A DNA stretch of 6,155 nucleotides, taken from positions 1 to 6,155 of the forward strand of contig DHJV01000136.1 in assembly GCA_002404515.1 (NCBI GenBank), given 5' to 3'. Every line of letters starts with the position of its first letter. Within the stretch, counting starts at the first letter, position 1. Shown here in pieces: positions 1-4,729 of the stretch. This stretch comes from Lachnospiraceae bacterium UBA4711. GTDB lineage: Bacteria > Bacillota > Clostridia > Lachnospirales > Lachnospiraceae. The position numbers were made by a program, and so were the translations under genes. Under the pieces are notes generated by a model. That model made no database searches. It was not told the DNA's origin and was given only the letters and a program-made list of their open reading frames with translations.

Positions 1-1292
1 GCAACCGCGGAGATTGTTTCTGTGACAGGAAATGCCCAGAAGACACCGTTGGCACCAAGGACGCGGCTGAGCAGAAAGGCAGCAGGTATCATAACAACGG
101 CATACCGCGACAGCGAAATCAGCAGGGACGCCATTCCCTTTTGCAGAGCTTCGAGTGCACCACAACAGGTAACCGAAACCGCGGAGATGATAAATCCGAT
201 GCATATGATCGTGAGTGCCTTGATACCAATCTCAATCGTCGTCTCGTTATCGGTGAACAGTCCGATCATCTGTCCCGGTATGAGCAGGGAGAGCAGCACA
301 CCGACAGCCATCACACCGGCGGTCAGGCAGAGCGTAGTCCGGAAGATCTGCTGGACACGTTTCTTCTCACCGGCACCATAGTTGAAGCTGATGATTGGGC
401 GGATACCCTGGATGATTCCATTTGCAGACAGGTAAATAAATGTCTGTAGCTTATAATAGGCACCAAGCACGAGGACGTATTTCTCCGAAAATGTCGTTAG
501 TATACCGTTCAGACAGGAGATCATGAGCGACGGCAGCGCCATGTTCAGCGAAGCCGGAATACCGACGGCATACAGATTTCCGAGCAATGCCTTGTTGAAT
601 GACAGGTTCTTACGCTTGAAGGAAAGCGGCAAAGGACGGAAGATGCAGAAGAGCACATATACAAGTAACGTGATTGTCTGTCCGATGCCGGTTGCGTAAG
701 CGGCACCAGCCATGCCCATTTTCGGAAATGGTCCGATGCCGAAGATCATCAGCGGGTCGAGTACAATGTTGGAAATAAAACCACACATCATACTGAGCAT
801 GGAAACTTTCATTCTTCCGACCGACTGGAAAATCTTCTCCAGCGAGATTCCGAGCATGATGATGACTGAGAACACGAATACGCGGTTGGCGTAAGTAAGT
901 CCCATCTCGATGATCGTTTCATCCTTCGTATAAAGTCTCAGAAAATGCGGCATACCAGCCATGCAGGCAACCATCAGTATGATTCCGTGGATCACACTCA
1001 GGAATATACCTGTGACCGCTGCCTCGTCTGCTTTCTCCTGATCCTTCGCACCAAGGCAAAATGCAATTCTTGCATTCATTGCGATGCCGAATCCGACTGC
1101 AATCGCGGTCATCAGATTCTGCAGTGGATATACCAGTGAGATTGCAGTCATGGCATCCTCGCTGATCTTCGCCACGAAATAGCTGTCGACGATGTTATAT
1201 AGGGAATTGATCGCCATGGAAATAACCATCGGCAAAGACATCGAGATAACCAACGGTAAAATCGGTTTTTCTTTCATAAAATTCTGGTTCAT
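1..1292 (-). CDS. MATE family efflux transporter (3' end cut by window edge)
   Basis: Reading the minus strand from ATG at 1292 gives 430 codons without a stop up to the window edge. MATE proteins are usually about 450 residues, so only a short C-terminal piece is missing. The protein is strongly hydrophobic, with many predicted membrane helices. It carries the N-lobe signature LYNIVDSYFVAK (residues 31-42), a polar loop GAKDQEKADE (81-90), and the C-lobe counterpart QGIRPIISFNYGAGEKKR (about 295-311), which marks the internal two-fold repeat of the family. These proteins sit in the cytoplasmic membrane and export cationic drugs or metabolites in exchange for Na+ or H+. The start is supported by GGAGTG at 1299-1304, about 6 nt upstream. 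The gene has its own promoter and a long structured leader with a terminator (separate entries), so its expression is probably attenuated. The MepA-like subtype is suggested only by the leader; substrate is unknown. Confidence 0.93.
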   Translation of the reverse strand, partial: MNQNFMKEKPILPLVISMSLPMVISMAINSLYNIVDSYFVAKISEDAMTAISLVYPLQNLMTAIAVGFGIAMNARIAFCLGAKDQEKADEAAVTGIFLSVIHGIILMVACMAGMPHFLRLYTKDETIIEMGLTYANRVFVFSVIIMLGISLEKIFQSVGRMKVSMLSMMCGFISNIVLDPLMIFGIGPFPKMGMAGAAYATGIGQTITLLVYVLFCIFRPLPLSFKRKNLSFNKALLGNLYAVGIPASLNMALPSLMISCLNGILTTFSEKYVLVLGAYYKLQTFIYLSANGIIQGIRPIISFNYGAGEKKRVQQIFRTTLCLTAGVMAVGVLLSLLIPGQMIGLFTDNETTIEIGIKALTIICIGFIISAVSVTCCGALEALQKGMASLLISLSRYAVVMIPAAFLLSRVLGANGVFWAFPVTETISAV

Positions 1293-1320
1293 ATTTTTCA
1301 CTCCTGTGTAATGGTTGTGC

Positions 1321-1350
1321 AGTATTCCGCCTGCCGGGTAGGGGAATATT
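1321..1350 (-). other. Leader hairpin between the attenuator terminator and the MATE start
   Basis: On the minus strand AATATTCC (1350-1343) pairs with GGAATACT (1328-1321) with one mismatch, and an inner CCT/AGG can extend it. The hairpin has no T-tract, so it is not a terminator. It ends about 16 nt before the MATE ribosome site at 1299-1304. It may stabilise the mRNA or separate leader structure from the ribosome site; the role is unknown. Confidence 0.4.
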
Positions 1351-1360
1351 GACTGGCTTG

Positions 1361-1396
1361 CATATAAAAAGCCACACAGCAAATATACTGTGTGGC
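1361..1396 (-). terminator. Intrinsic terminator inside the MATE leader (attenuator)
   Basis: Read on the minus strand, GCCACACAG (1396-1388) and CTGTGTGGC (1379-1371) form a perfect 9-bp stem with an 8-nt loop, followed directly by TTTTTATATG (1370-1361). This is a Rho-independent terminator pointing toward the MATE gene. It lies downstream of the MATE promoter (1483-1511) and upstream of the MATE start (1292). It therefore cannot serve a preceding minus-strand gene without also acting on MATE transcripts. The plus-strand side ends in GAAAAAAG and has no T-tract, so it works in one direction only. Confidence 0.8.
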
Positions 1397-1411
1397 GAAA
1401 AAAGAATTCTC

Positions 1412-1478
1412 TTCAAAAATCCACTCCCATAAAGGGTTTTGGTATGTGATTGCGTGTCCGGGGTAATTCCAGACACCT
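1412..1478 (-). promoter_or_regulatory. Candidate riboswitch aptamer, guanidine-IV (mepA motif)-like
   Basis: Immediately after the predicted transcription start, the minus-strand RNA forms hairpin P1: GTGTCTGG (1476-1469), loop AATTACC, CCGGACAC (1461-1454), 8 bp with one wobble. After a linker, a second weaker hairpin forms around CCC (1436-1434) and GGG (1428-1426), with flanking CCA/TGG able to extend it. The loop-side CCC of P1 and the GGG of P2 could make a short kissing contact. An intrinsic terminator and then a MATE gene follow. The guanidine-IV class is known to sit upstream of MATE genes in Clostridia, to use two hairpins with loop-loop contact, and to work through a terminator. 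I assign the class from architecture and context, not from a covariance-model match. Another attenuator or an orphan riboswitch is possible. Confidence 0.5.
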
Positions 1479-1482
1479 TCCG

Positions 1483-1511
1483 ATTTTAGCGGGAGGAGGA
1501 ACATTTGTCAA
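1483..1511 (-). promoter_or_regulatory. Sigma-A type promoter for the MATE leader
   Basis: On the minus strand the -35 box is TTGACA (1511-1506, full consensus) and the -10 box is TAAAAT (1488-1483, five of six), with an ideal 17-nt spacer. Transcription should begin near 1476-1478, at the base of the P1 hairpin, giving a leader of about 185 nt before the MATE ATG at 1292. Confidence 0.8.
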
Positions 1512-1544
1512 GAGGGGAGAGATGTATGCTGTTTTAAAATTTGC

Positions 1545-1573
1545 TTGTTTTTTGTATATATATATGTTAGTAT
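1545..1573 (+). promoter_or_regulatory. Weak candidate promoter for Rpn-1
   Basis: TTGTTT (1545-1550) and TAGTAT (1568-1573) are 17 nt apart in an AT-rich stretch that includes a short TA run at 1555-1565. The match is mediocre. If used, it would give a 5' leader of roughly 175 nt carrying the structures at 1675-1752. The remaining sequence of the 1305-1756 intergenic gap shows only a small ATGGC-ATAA-GCCAT hairpin (1605-1618) besides the features listed separately. Confidence 0.25.
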
Positions 1574-1613
1574 GTACGAAAGCATTAAATTTCAATTCTA
1601 TTTCATGGCATAA

Positions 1614-1760
1614 GCCATATCTTTTATCTTAGAATCCGAGAACTTCGATGCTTTGAATTCACACTACAACATAAGCAGAGAGGAAATGGACTTTAAGGTT
1701 GGGAGATTCTTTCCTCCTGCACATAGAGCAATGTGCTCGGAAATGGAGGAAACTTTATGA
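1614..1760 (+). other. Open leader frame ending in ATGA overlap with the Rpn-1 start
   Basis: One frame is open from after the stop at 1611 to TGA at 1758-1760, which overlaps the Rpn-1 ATG (1757-1759) as ATGA. The only well-placed ATG is at 1686, giving a 24-residue peptide beginning MDFKVGRFFPPAHRAM. Its SD-like GAGG (1680-1683) is only 2 nt from that ATG, too close for normal initiation; a TTG at 1653 lacks a ribosome site. It could be a coupled leader peptide, the tail of a decayed upstream gene, or chance. I do not recognise the peptide. Confidence 0.25.
1675..1752 (+). promoter_or_regulatory. Ribosome-site-sequestering hairpin with a competing alternative, Rpn-1 leader
   Basis: TTTCCTCC (1710-1717) is a perfect 8-bp complement of GGAGGAAA (1745-1752), which contains the Rpn-1 ribosome site. 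Inside that arm GCACAT (1719-1724) and ATGTGC (1731-1736) form a further 6-bp hairpin. Upstream, GCAGAGAGGAAA (1675-1686) can instead pair with TTTCCTCCTGC (1710-1720) over 11 bp with a single bulged A, freeing the ribosome site and breaking the inner hairpin. The complementarities are visible directly; that they act as a switch is inference. Hiding the ribosome site in read-through transcripts is a known control in several transposase genes. Confidence 0.45.
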
Positions 1761-2725
1761 ACAAGGAAACAGTAATGATTGGGCGTACAGACAATGTATC
1801 GGAAGAAACACTGACTGCAAACCGAGAGTACAAGGACACAGTATTCAGGATGTTATTTTCGGAGAAAACGGAACTATTGTCGCTGTACAATGCATTAAGT
1901 GGAACTTCCTACGAAAATCCGGAAGAATTGGAAATTACGACGCTTAAAAATGCGATTTACATGACAGTCAAAAATGACATTTCCTGTGTGATTGACATGC
2001 GACTCAATCTGTATGAGCATCAGTCTTCAGTAAATCCCAATATACCACTGCGTGATCTGGATTATGTCGCACGGACGTATTCGTTATTTTACAGGGATGA
2101 AGATATTTATTCCCCGCGTATGATTCGGTTACCAAATCCAAAGTTTATTGTATTCTACAATGGATTGGATAAACAGCCTGCAAGACGGGAAATGCGGCTA
2201 TCAGATGCTTATGCAAATAAAGAAGAGAATCCAAGTTTGGAGCTGATTGTGGTACAGATCAACATTAATCCTGGATATAATGATGAATTGTTGAAAAATT
2301 GTCCATCGTTGTATGGTTATATGCAGTTTGTTGAGAAAATCCGTAAAAATCAGAAGACAATGCCACTGACAGAAGCAGTCACTCAGGCGGTAAATGATTG
2401 TATCAAAGAAAATATATTGGCTGATTTTTTGAAGAAAAATAAAGCGGAGGTAGTCAGTATGAGTTTATTTGAATATGATGAGAAAAAACATGAACGGACA
2501 ATGATGGAAATTGGACGTGAAGAAGGTCGTGTCGCAGGTCTTGAAGAAAAATTAATTATGCAGATATGTAAGAAGATTCAGAAAGGCAGATCTATTGAAC
2601 AGATTGCAGATGAATTAGAAGAGGATGTAGAAACGATACAGCCGCTTTATGATACAATTCTACGTTATGCTCCGGATTATAATCTTTCCAATATCTTGAA
2701 TGAAATCATGACAACAAAATCATAG
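1757..2725 (+). CDS. Rpn family recombination-promoting nuclease / putative transposase (Rpn-1)
   Basis: This 322-residue protein belongs to the Rpn/PD-(D/E)XK group common in Lachnospiraceae. The N-terminal half holds the nuclease fold: YKDTVFRMLF at 25-34, then D80 (CVIDMRLNLY) and the E-x-Q element E87-H-Q89 within EHQSSVNPNIPLR (87-99). These are the expected PD-(D/E)XK metal-binding and catalytic positions. The C-terminal part is charged and helical (GREEGRVAGLEEK, about 253-265), followed by a small helix-turn-helix-like tail (SIEQIADELEEDVETI, 279-294). E. coli Rpn proteins cleave DNA, promote RecA-independent recombination and have been linked to phage defence. ATG 1757 is preferred over GTG 1733 because GGAGGA (1745-1750) lies 6 nt before it. 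The gene stands alone, with a terminator downstream. No terminal inverted repeats or target duplications were seen, so it does not look like a complete insertion sequence. It appears intact. Confidence 0.88.
   Translation: MNKETVMIGRTDNVSEETLTANREYKDTVFRMLFSEKTELLSLYNALSGTSYENPEELEITTLKNAIYMTVKNDISCVIDMRLNLYEHQSSVNPNIPLRDLDYVARTYSLFYRDEDIYSPRMIRLPNPKFIVFYNGLDKQPARREMRLSDAYANKEENPSLELIVVQININPGYNDELLKNCPSLYGYMQFVEKIRKNQKTMPLTEAVTQAVNDCIKENILADFLKKNKAEVVSMSLFEYDEKKHERTMMEIGREEGRVAGLEEKLIMQICKKIQKGRSIEQIADELEEDVETIQPLYDTILRYAPDYNLSNILNEIMTTKS
2459..2725 (+). CDS. Possible internally initiated C-terminal form of Rpn-1 (88 residues)
   Basis: Within the Rpn-1 gene GGAGGT (2446-2451) stands 8 nt (counted from GGAGG) before an in-frame ATG at 2459, codon 235. 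Initiation there would make an 88-residue protein beginning MSLFEYDEKKHER. It would lack the whole nuclease core and keep the charged helical segment and helix-turn-helix-like tail. For E. coli Rpn proteins, an internal start makes a short C-terminal product that blocks the toxic full-length nuclease; this site is in the equivalent part of the gene. The SD falls on codons for Ala-Glu-Val, so it may instead reflect protein sequence. Expression is not shown by sequence alone. Confidence 0.45.
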   Translation: MSLFEYDEKKHERTMMEIGREEGRVAGLEEKLIMQICKKIQKGRSIEQIADELEEDVETIQPLYDTILRYAPDYNLSNILNEIMTTKS

Positions 2726-2758
2726 AGATATATGTTATCATAAGTTAATGTGATGATA

Positions 2759-2781
2759 TACACACTATACATTAGTGTGTA
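2759..2781 (+). repeat. Perfect short hairpin downstream of Rpn-1
   Basis: TACACACTA (2759-2767) and TAGTGTGTA (2773-2781) form a perfect 9-bp stem with a 5-nt loop. It has no T-tract and lies 2 nt upstream of the main terminator. It could protect the Rpn-1 mRNA 3' end or be a protein-binding inverted repeat. Confidence 0.5.
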
Positions 2782-2783
2782 AT

Positions 2784-2822
2784 AAAAAGTGATAGCCAGA
2801 TGTTTCTGGACTATCACTTTTT
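2784..2822 (+). terminator. Strong two-way Rho-independent terminator after Rpn-1
   Basis: AAAAAGTGATAG (2784-2795) pairs perfectly with CTATCACTTTTT (2811-2822). CCAGA/TCTGG (2796-2800/2805-2809) extends the stem apart from a single bulged A, and the loop is TGTT. The T-run on the plus strand and A-run at the other end let it terminate in both directions. It separates the Rpn-1 unit from the operon that starts at 2872. Confidence 0.92.
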
Positions 2823-2848
2823 GCTATTTGGGTGTAAAATAATATAAA
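2821..2848 (+). promoter_or_regulatory. Candidate promoter for the 2872-4570 operon
   Basis: TTGCTA (2821-2826) and TATAAA (2843-2848) are separated by 16 nt and lie just after the terminator, about 24 nt before the first start codon. The -35 box overlaps the last terminator T. The spacer contains GGTGTAAAATAA (2831-2842), which recurs before the WYL gene at 5691-5702. Confidence 0.4.
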
Positions 2849-2871
2849 ACACAATATAGAGGCGAAAGAGA

Positions 2872-3612
2872 ATGAAAACAAAAGAGAATCGATGCAGAAT
2901 ATGTATATACATACTCGGACTTATTATTCTGGCGTTAGGATTGACGTTGAACACGAAGGCGGGATTGGGTGTATCCCCGATCATTTCCATTGCGTATGCG
3001 GCGTCCGAACTAACTGGATATAATTTTGGAAATACAACATTTGCAGAGTATTCTGTATTCGTGGTAATTGAGATTGTTCTGCTGTGTATTCGTTGGAGGA
3101 AACAGAAGAAGGCACAGGACGAAGCGTTGCAGAATGCGAAAAAGGCAGATAGCCGGACGATTCTTTTGATGGATGTCCTGCAGCTTCCGTTAAGTCTTGT
3201 ATTTACGAGATTTCTGAATCTATTTTCGAGGTTGATTCCGGATGTGCAGACGGATGGTAAAAGTATGGCAGCAGCACTTGGCATCAAGCTTGCGGTACTG
3301 GCACTTGCGTTGATATTGACAGGCATTGGCGCGGCGCTATCCCTGAATATGCGGATTGTGCCGAATCCGGGCGATGGAATCGTACAGGCAATTTCGGATT
3401 TCATCCACAAGAGTGTTGGATTTACGAAGAATTGTGTAGATATCACATGCGTCATTACCACCGTGGTTGTCTGCCTGCTGTGCGGAGGGAAGATATATGG
3501 CGTTGGTATCGGAACGATTATTGCTATGGTCGCAGTCGGCAGAATCATAGCTGTATTTAATCATTTTACGAAGAAGAAACTGATGCAGGTAACAGGCTTG
3601 GAAGAGTCATAG
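2872..3612 (+). CDS. DUF6198 family (YczE-like) integral membrane protein
   Basis: A 246-residue polytopic membrane protein. Hydrophobic segments lie at about 10-28, 59-75, 98-115, 136-158, 186-205 and 210-230. A charged cytoplasmic-type loop (about 75-95) separates the second and third. Family-like motifs are NTKAGLGVSP (27-36) near the N-terminus, NMRIVPNPGDGIVQA (159-173), and YGVGIGTIIAMVAVGR (209-224). I recognise the pattern of the YczE/DUF6198 group, whose biochemical role is not established; a transporter-like function is a guess. The start ATG has only a weak ribosome site (AGAGG at about 2858-2862). It is the first gene of a likely operon, with 25 nt before the flavin protein start. 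It appears full length. Confidence 0.82.
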   Translation: MKTKENRCRICIYILGLIILALGLTLNTKAGLGVSPIISIAYAASELTGYNFGNTTFAEYSVFVVIEIVLLCIRWRKQKKAQDEALQNAKKADSRTILLMDVLQLPLSLVFTRFLNLFSRLIPDVQTDGKSMAAALGIKLAVLALALILTGIGAALSLNMRIVPNPGDGIVQAISDFIHKSVGFTKNCVDITCVITTVVVCLLCGGKIYGVGIGTIIAMVAVGRIIAVFNHFTKKKLMQVTGLEES

Positions 3613-3637
3613 AATGATAATATAGGAGATGATTGAT

Positions 3638-4144
3638 TTGACACACGAACAATTTGAAGCAGCGTCCCAGTATTGGAATAGGAAAGAAAAGGATGTTATG
3701 CCGCGTGAGGCTTTGAAACAAGCAGTATGGGCATATATTGAGGCGAATAACACCTGCGCACTTGCGACTGGAACAGGCGATTATGTGCGCTGTACACCGA
3801 TTGAGTATAGTTTCCACGATGGCAAGTTCTGGATGTTCTCAGAAGGTGGCGAGAAGTTTATCGGATTAGAGAAAAATGAGAACGTCTGTCTATCAATTTA
3901 TGATAAATACGACGGATTTGGAAACCTGAAGAGCCTGCAGGTAATGGGCAAGGCAGAGATCATCGAACCATTTTCGGATGCGTACAATGTACATGCGCAG
4001 ATCAAGCATATTCCGCTTGACGCACTGAAGAAATTAGAGTCACCGATGCATTTGATCTGCGTGACACCGGAAAAGATAGAGGTGCTGAATTCGGAGTTCA
4101 AGAAAGAAGGGTACAGTATCCGGCAGACGTATGTGGTTTCGTAG
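3638..4144 (+). CDS. Pyridoxamine 5'-phosphate oxidase-like FMN-binding protein
   Basis: A soluble protein of 168 residues with the split beta-barrel pattern of the PNPOx-like flavin-binding superfamily. It shows NNTCALATGTGDYVRCTPIEY (37-57) for the first strands, then DGKFWMFSEGGEKFIGLEKN (61-80), NVCLSIYDKYDGFG (82-95) and LQVMGKAEII (100-109). Members bind FMN or related cofactors and carry out diverse redox reactions; the substrate here is unknown. I place the start at TTG 3638, because AGGAG (3624-3628) is 9 nt upstream. The in-frame ATG at 3629 directly abuts that site and would add three residues (MID). The protein then begins MTHEQFEAASQYW, which fits the family. The next gene follows after 15 nt, so it is probably co-transcribed with the deformylase. 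Confidence 0.88.
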   Translation: MTHEQFEAASQYWNRKEKDVMPREALKQAVWAYIEANNTCALATGTGDYVRCTPIEYSFHDGKFWMFSEGGEKFIGLEKNENVCLSIYDKYDGFGNLKSLQVMGKAEIIEPFSDAYNVHAQIKHIPLDALKKLESPMHLICVTPEKIEVLNSEFKKEGYSIRQTYVVS

Positions 4145-4159
4145 ACAGAAAGGATAATT

Positions 4160-4570
4160 ATGGTAAAGAAAATTATGCGTGATCCGCTGTTTCTAGTACA
4201 GAAATCGGTGGATGCAACAGAAGCAGATAAACAGGTTATAACAGATTTGCTCGATACACTCCGGGCGAATCTGGATCACTGCGTCGGAATGGCGGCAAAT
4301 ATGATCGGCGTAAAGAAGAATATCATCGTCGTGGCAAGCGGACCATTCCAATTCGCAATGGTGAATCCGGTTATCACGAAGAAAACAGGTGCTTATCAGG
4401 TGGAAGAGGGATGTCTGTCGCTCGACGGGACACGCCCCTGTACAAGATACCAGGAGATAGAGGTTGATTACCTCGACCAGCATTTTAAGAAGCAGCATGG
4501 TAAATATTCCGGCTGGGTGGCACAGATTATTCAGCATGAAGTGGATCATTGTAATGGGGTTGTTATATGA
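4160..4570 (+). CDS. def: Peptide deformylase (short clostridial type)
   Basis: This 136-residue metalloenzyme should remove the N-formyl group from nascent proteins. Motif II EGCLS (83-87, metal ligand C85) and motif III QHEVDH (125-130, ligands H126 and H130, catalytic E127) are intact. Motif I, usually GxGxAAxQ, reads CVGMAANMIG (41-50): the first Gly is Cys and the catalytic-loop Gln is Met48. I recall this variant from other short clostridial deformylases, so it is probably a subfamily trait, not damage. The protein ends just after motif III (CNGVVI), shorter than the usual 150-190 residues and lacking the C-terminal helix. AAAGGA (4149-4154) supports the start. It may be a second, specialised copy and not the main housekeeping enzyme. 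Confidence 0.9.
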   Translation: MVKKIMRDPLFLVQKSVDATEADKQVITDLLDTLRANLDHCVGMAANMIGVKKNIIVVASGPFQFAMVNPVITKKTGAYQVEEGCLSLDGTRPCTRYQEIEVDYLDQHFKKQHGKYSGWVAQIIQHEVDHCNGVVI

Positions 4571-4586
4571 AAATTGTGTGAACTGT

Positions 4587-4649
4587 TCATTGTAAAACCG
4601 CATTTTTGCGTGCTTTTTCTAAATGTTCCAAACTTACGCTTTACAATGA
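4587..4649. repeat. 10-bp perfect inverted repeat between the deformylase and Rpn-2 genes
   Basis: TCATTGTAAA (4587-4596) and TTTACAATGA (4640-4649) are exact reverse complements flanking 43 nt. The flanks beyond the arms resemble each other weakly (CTG near 4583 and CAG near 4653 in opposite orientation). No clear target-site duplication was seen. It could be a regulator-binding pair, a long-range mRNA stem or a relic of a small mobile element. Confidence 0.5.
4599..4618 (+). terminator. Weak candidate terminator for the 2872-4570 operon
   Basis: CGCA (4599-4602), loop TTTT and TGCG (4607-4610) form a 4-bp stem followed by TGCTTTTT. The stem is short, but the outer 10-bp inverted repeat arms (4587-4596/4640-4649) could help. 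It is the only terminator-like element before Rpn-2, so read-through into Rpn-2 is plausible. Confidence 0.35.
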
Positions 4650-4704
4650 TTGCAGACGTATGATATGTTTTTTGTGTCGACAATAATTGATGGTTGAAAC
4701 ATCA

Positions 4705-4712
4705 CCCCGGGG
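4705..4712. other. CCCCGGGG palindrome just upstream of the Rpn-2 ribosome site
   Basis: A perfect 8-bp all-GC palindrome stands in an otherwise AT-rich leader, 6 nt before AGGAGG. The neighbouring TGATG/CATCA hairpin (about 4688-4704) lies directly upstream. No convincing promoter boxes were found in 4571-4729. Confidence 0.3.
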
Positions 4713-4729
4713 CGGTACAGGAGGAGTGT

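Noticed and set aside
22..449. Plus-strand open frames over the first 450 bases
   Set aside because: They are antisense to the MATE gene, have no ribosome sites or recognisable protein features, and the minus-strand frame encodes a clear family protein.
1555..1565. TA dinucleotide run as a functional repeat
   Set aside because: It is too short to be more than local AT richness.
1733..1756. GTG at 1733 as the start of Rpn-1
   Set aside because: It lies inside the leader hairpin with no ribosome site, while ATG 1757 has GGAGGA at 6 nt.
1757..2822. Rpn-1 unit as a complete insertion sequence
   Set aside because: No terminal inverted repeats or target-site duplications could be found around 1500-1757 or 2726-2870.
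2814..3548. Long minus-strand open frame (244 codons)
   Set aside because: It lies opposite the DUF6198 membrane protein, starts inside it and runs into the terminator at 2784-2822. Its composition is what a complement of a hydrophobic gene gives.
4193..4603. Minus-strand open frame of 136 codons
   Set aside because: It is a shadow of the peptide deformylase gene, whose catalytic motifs are unmistakable on the plus strand.
4694..4729. TTG at 4694 as the start of Rpn-2
   Set aside because: The extra residues would be encoded by the GC palindrome and the AGGAGG site itself; ATG 4730 is correctly spaced from that site.
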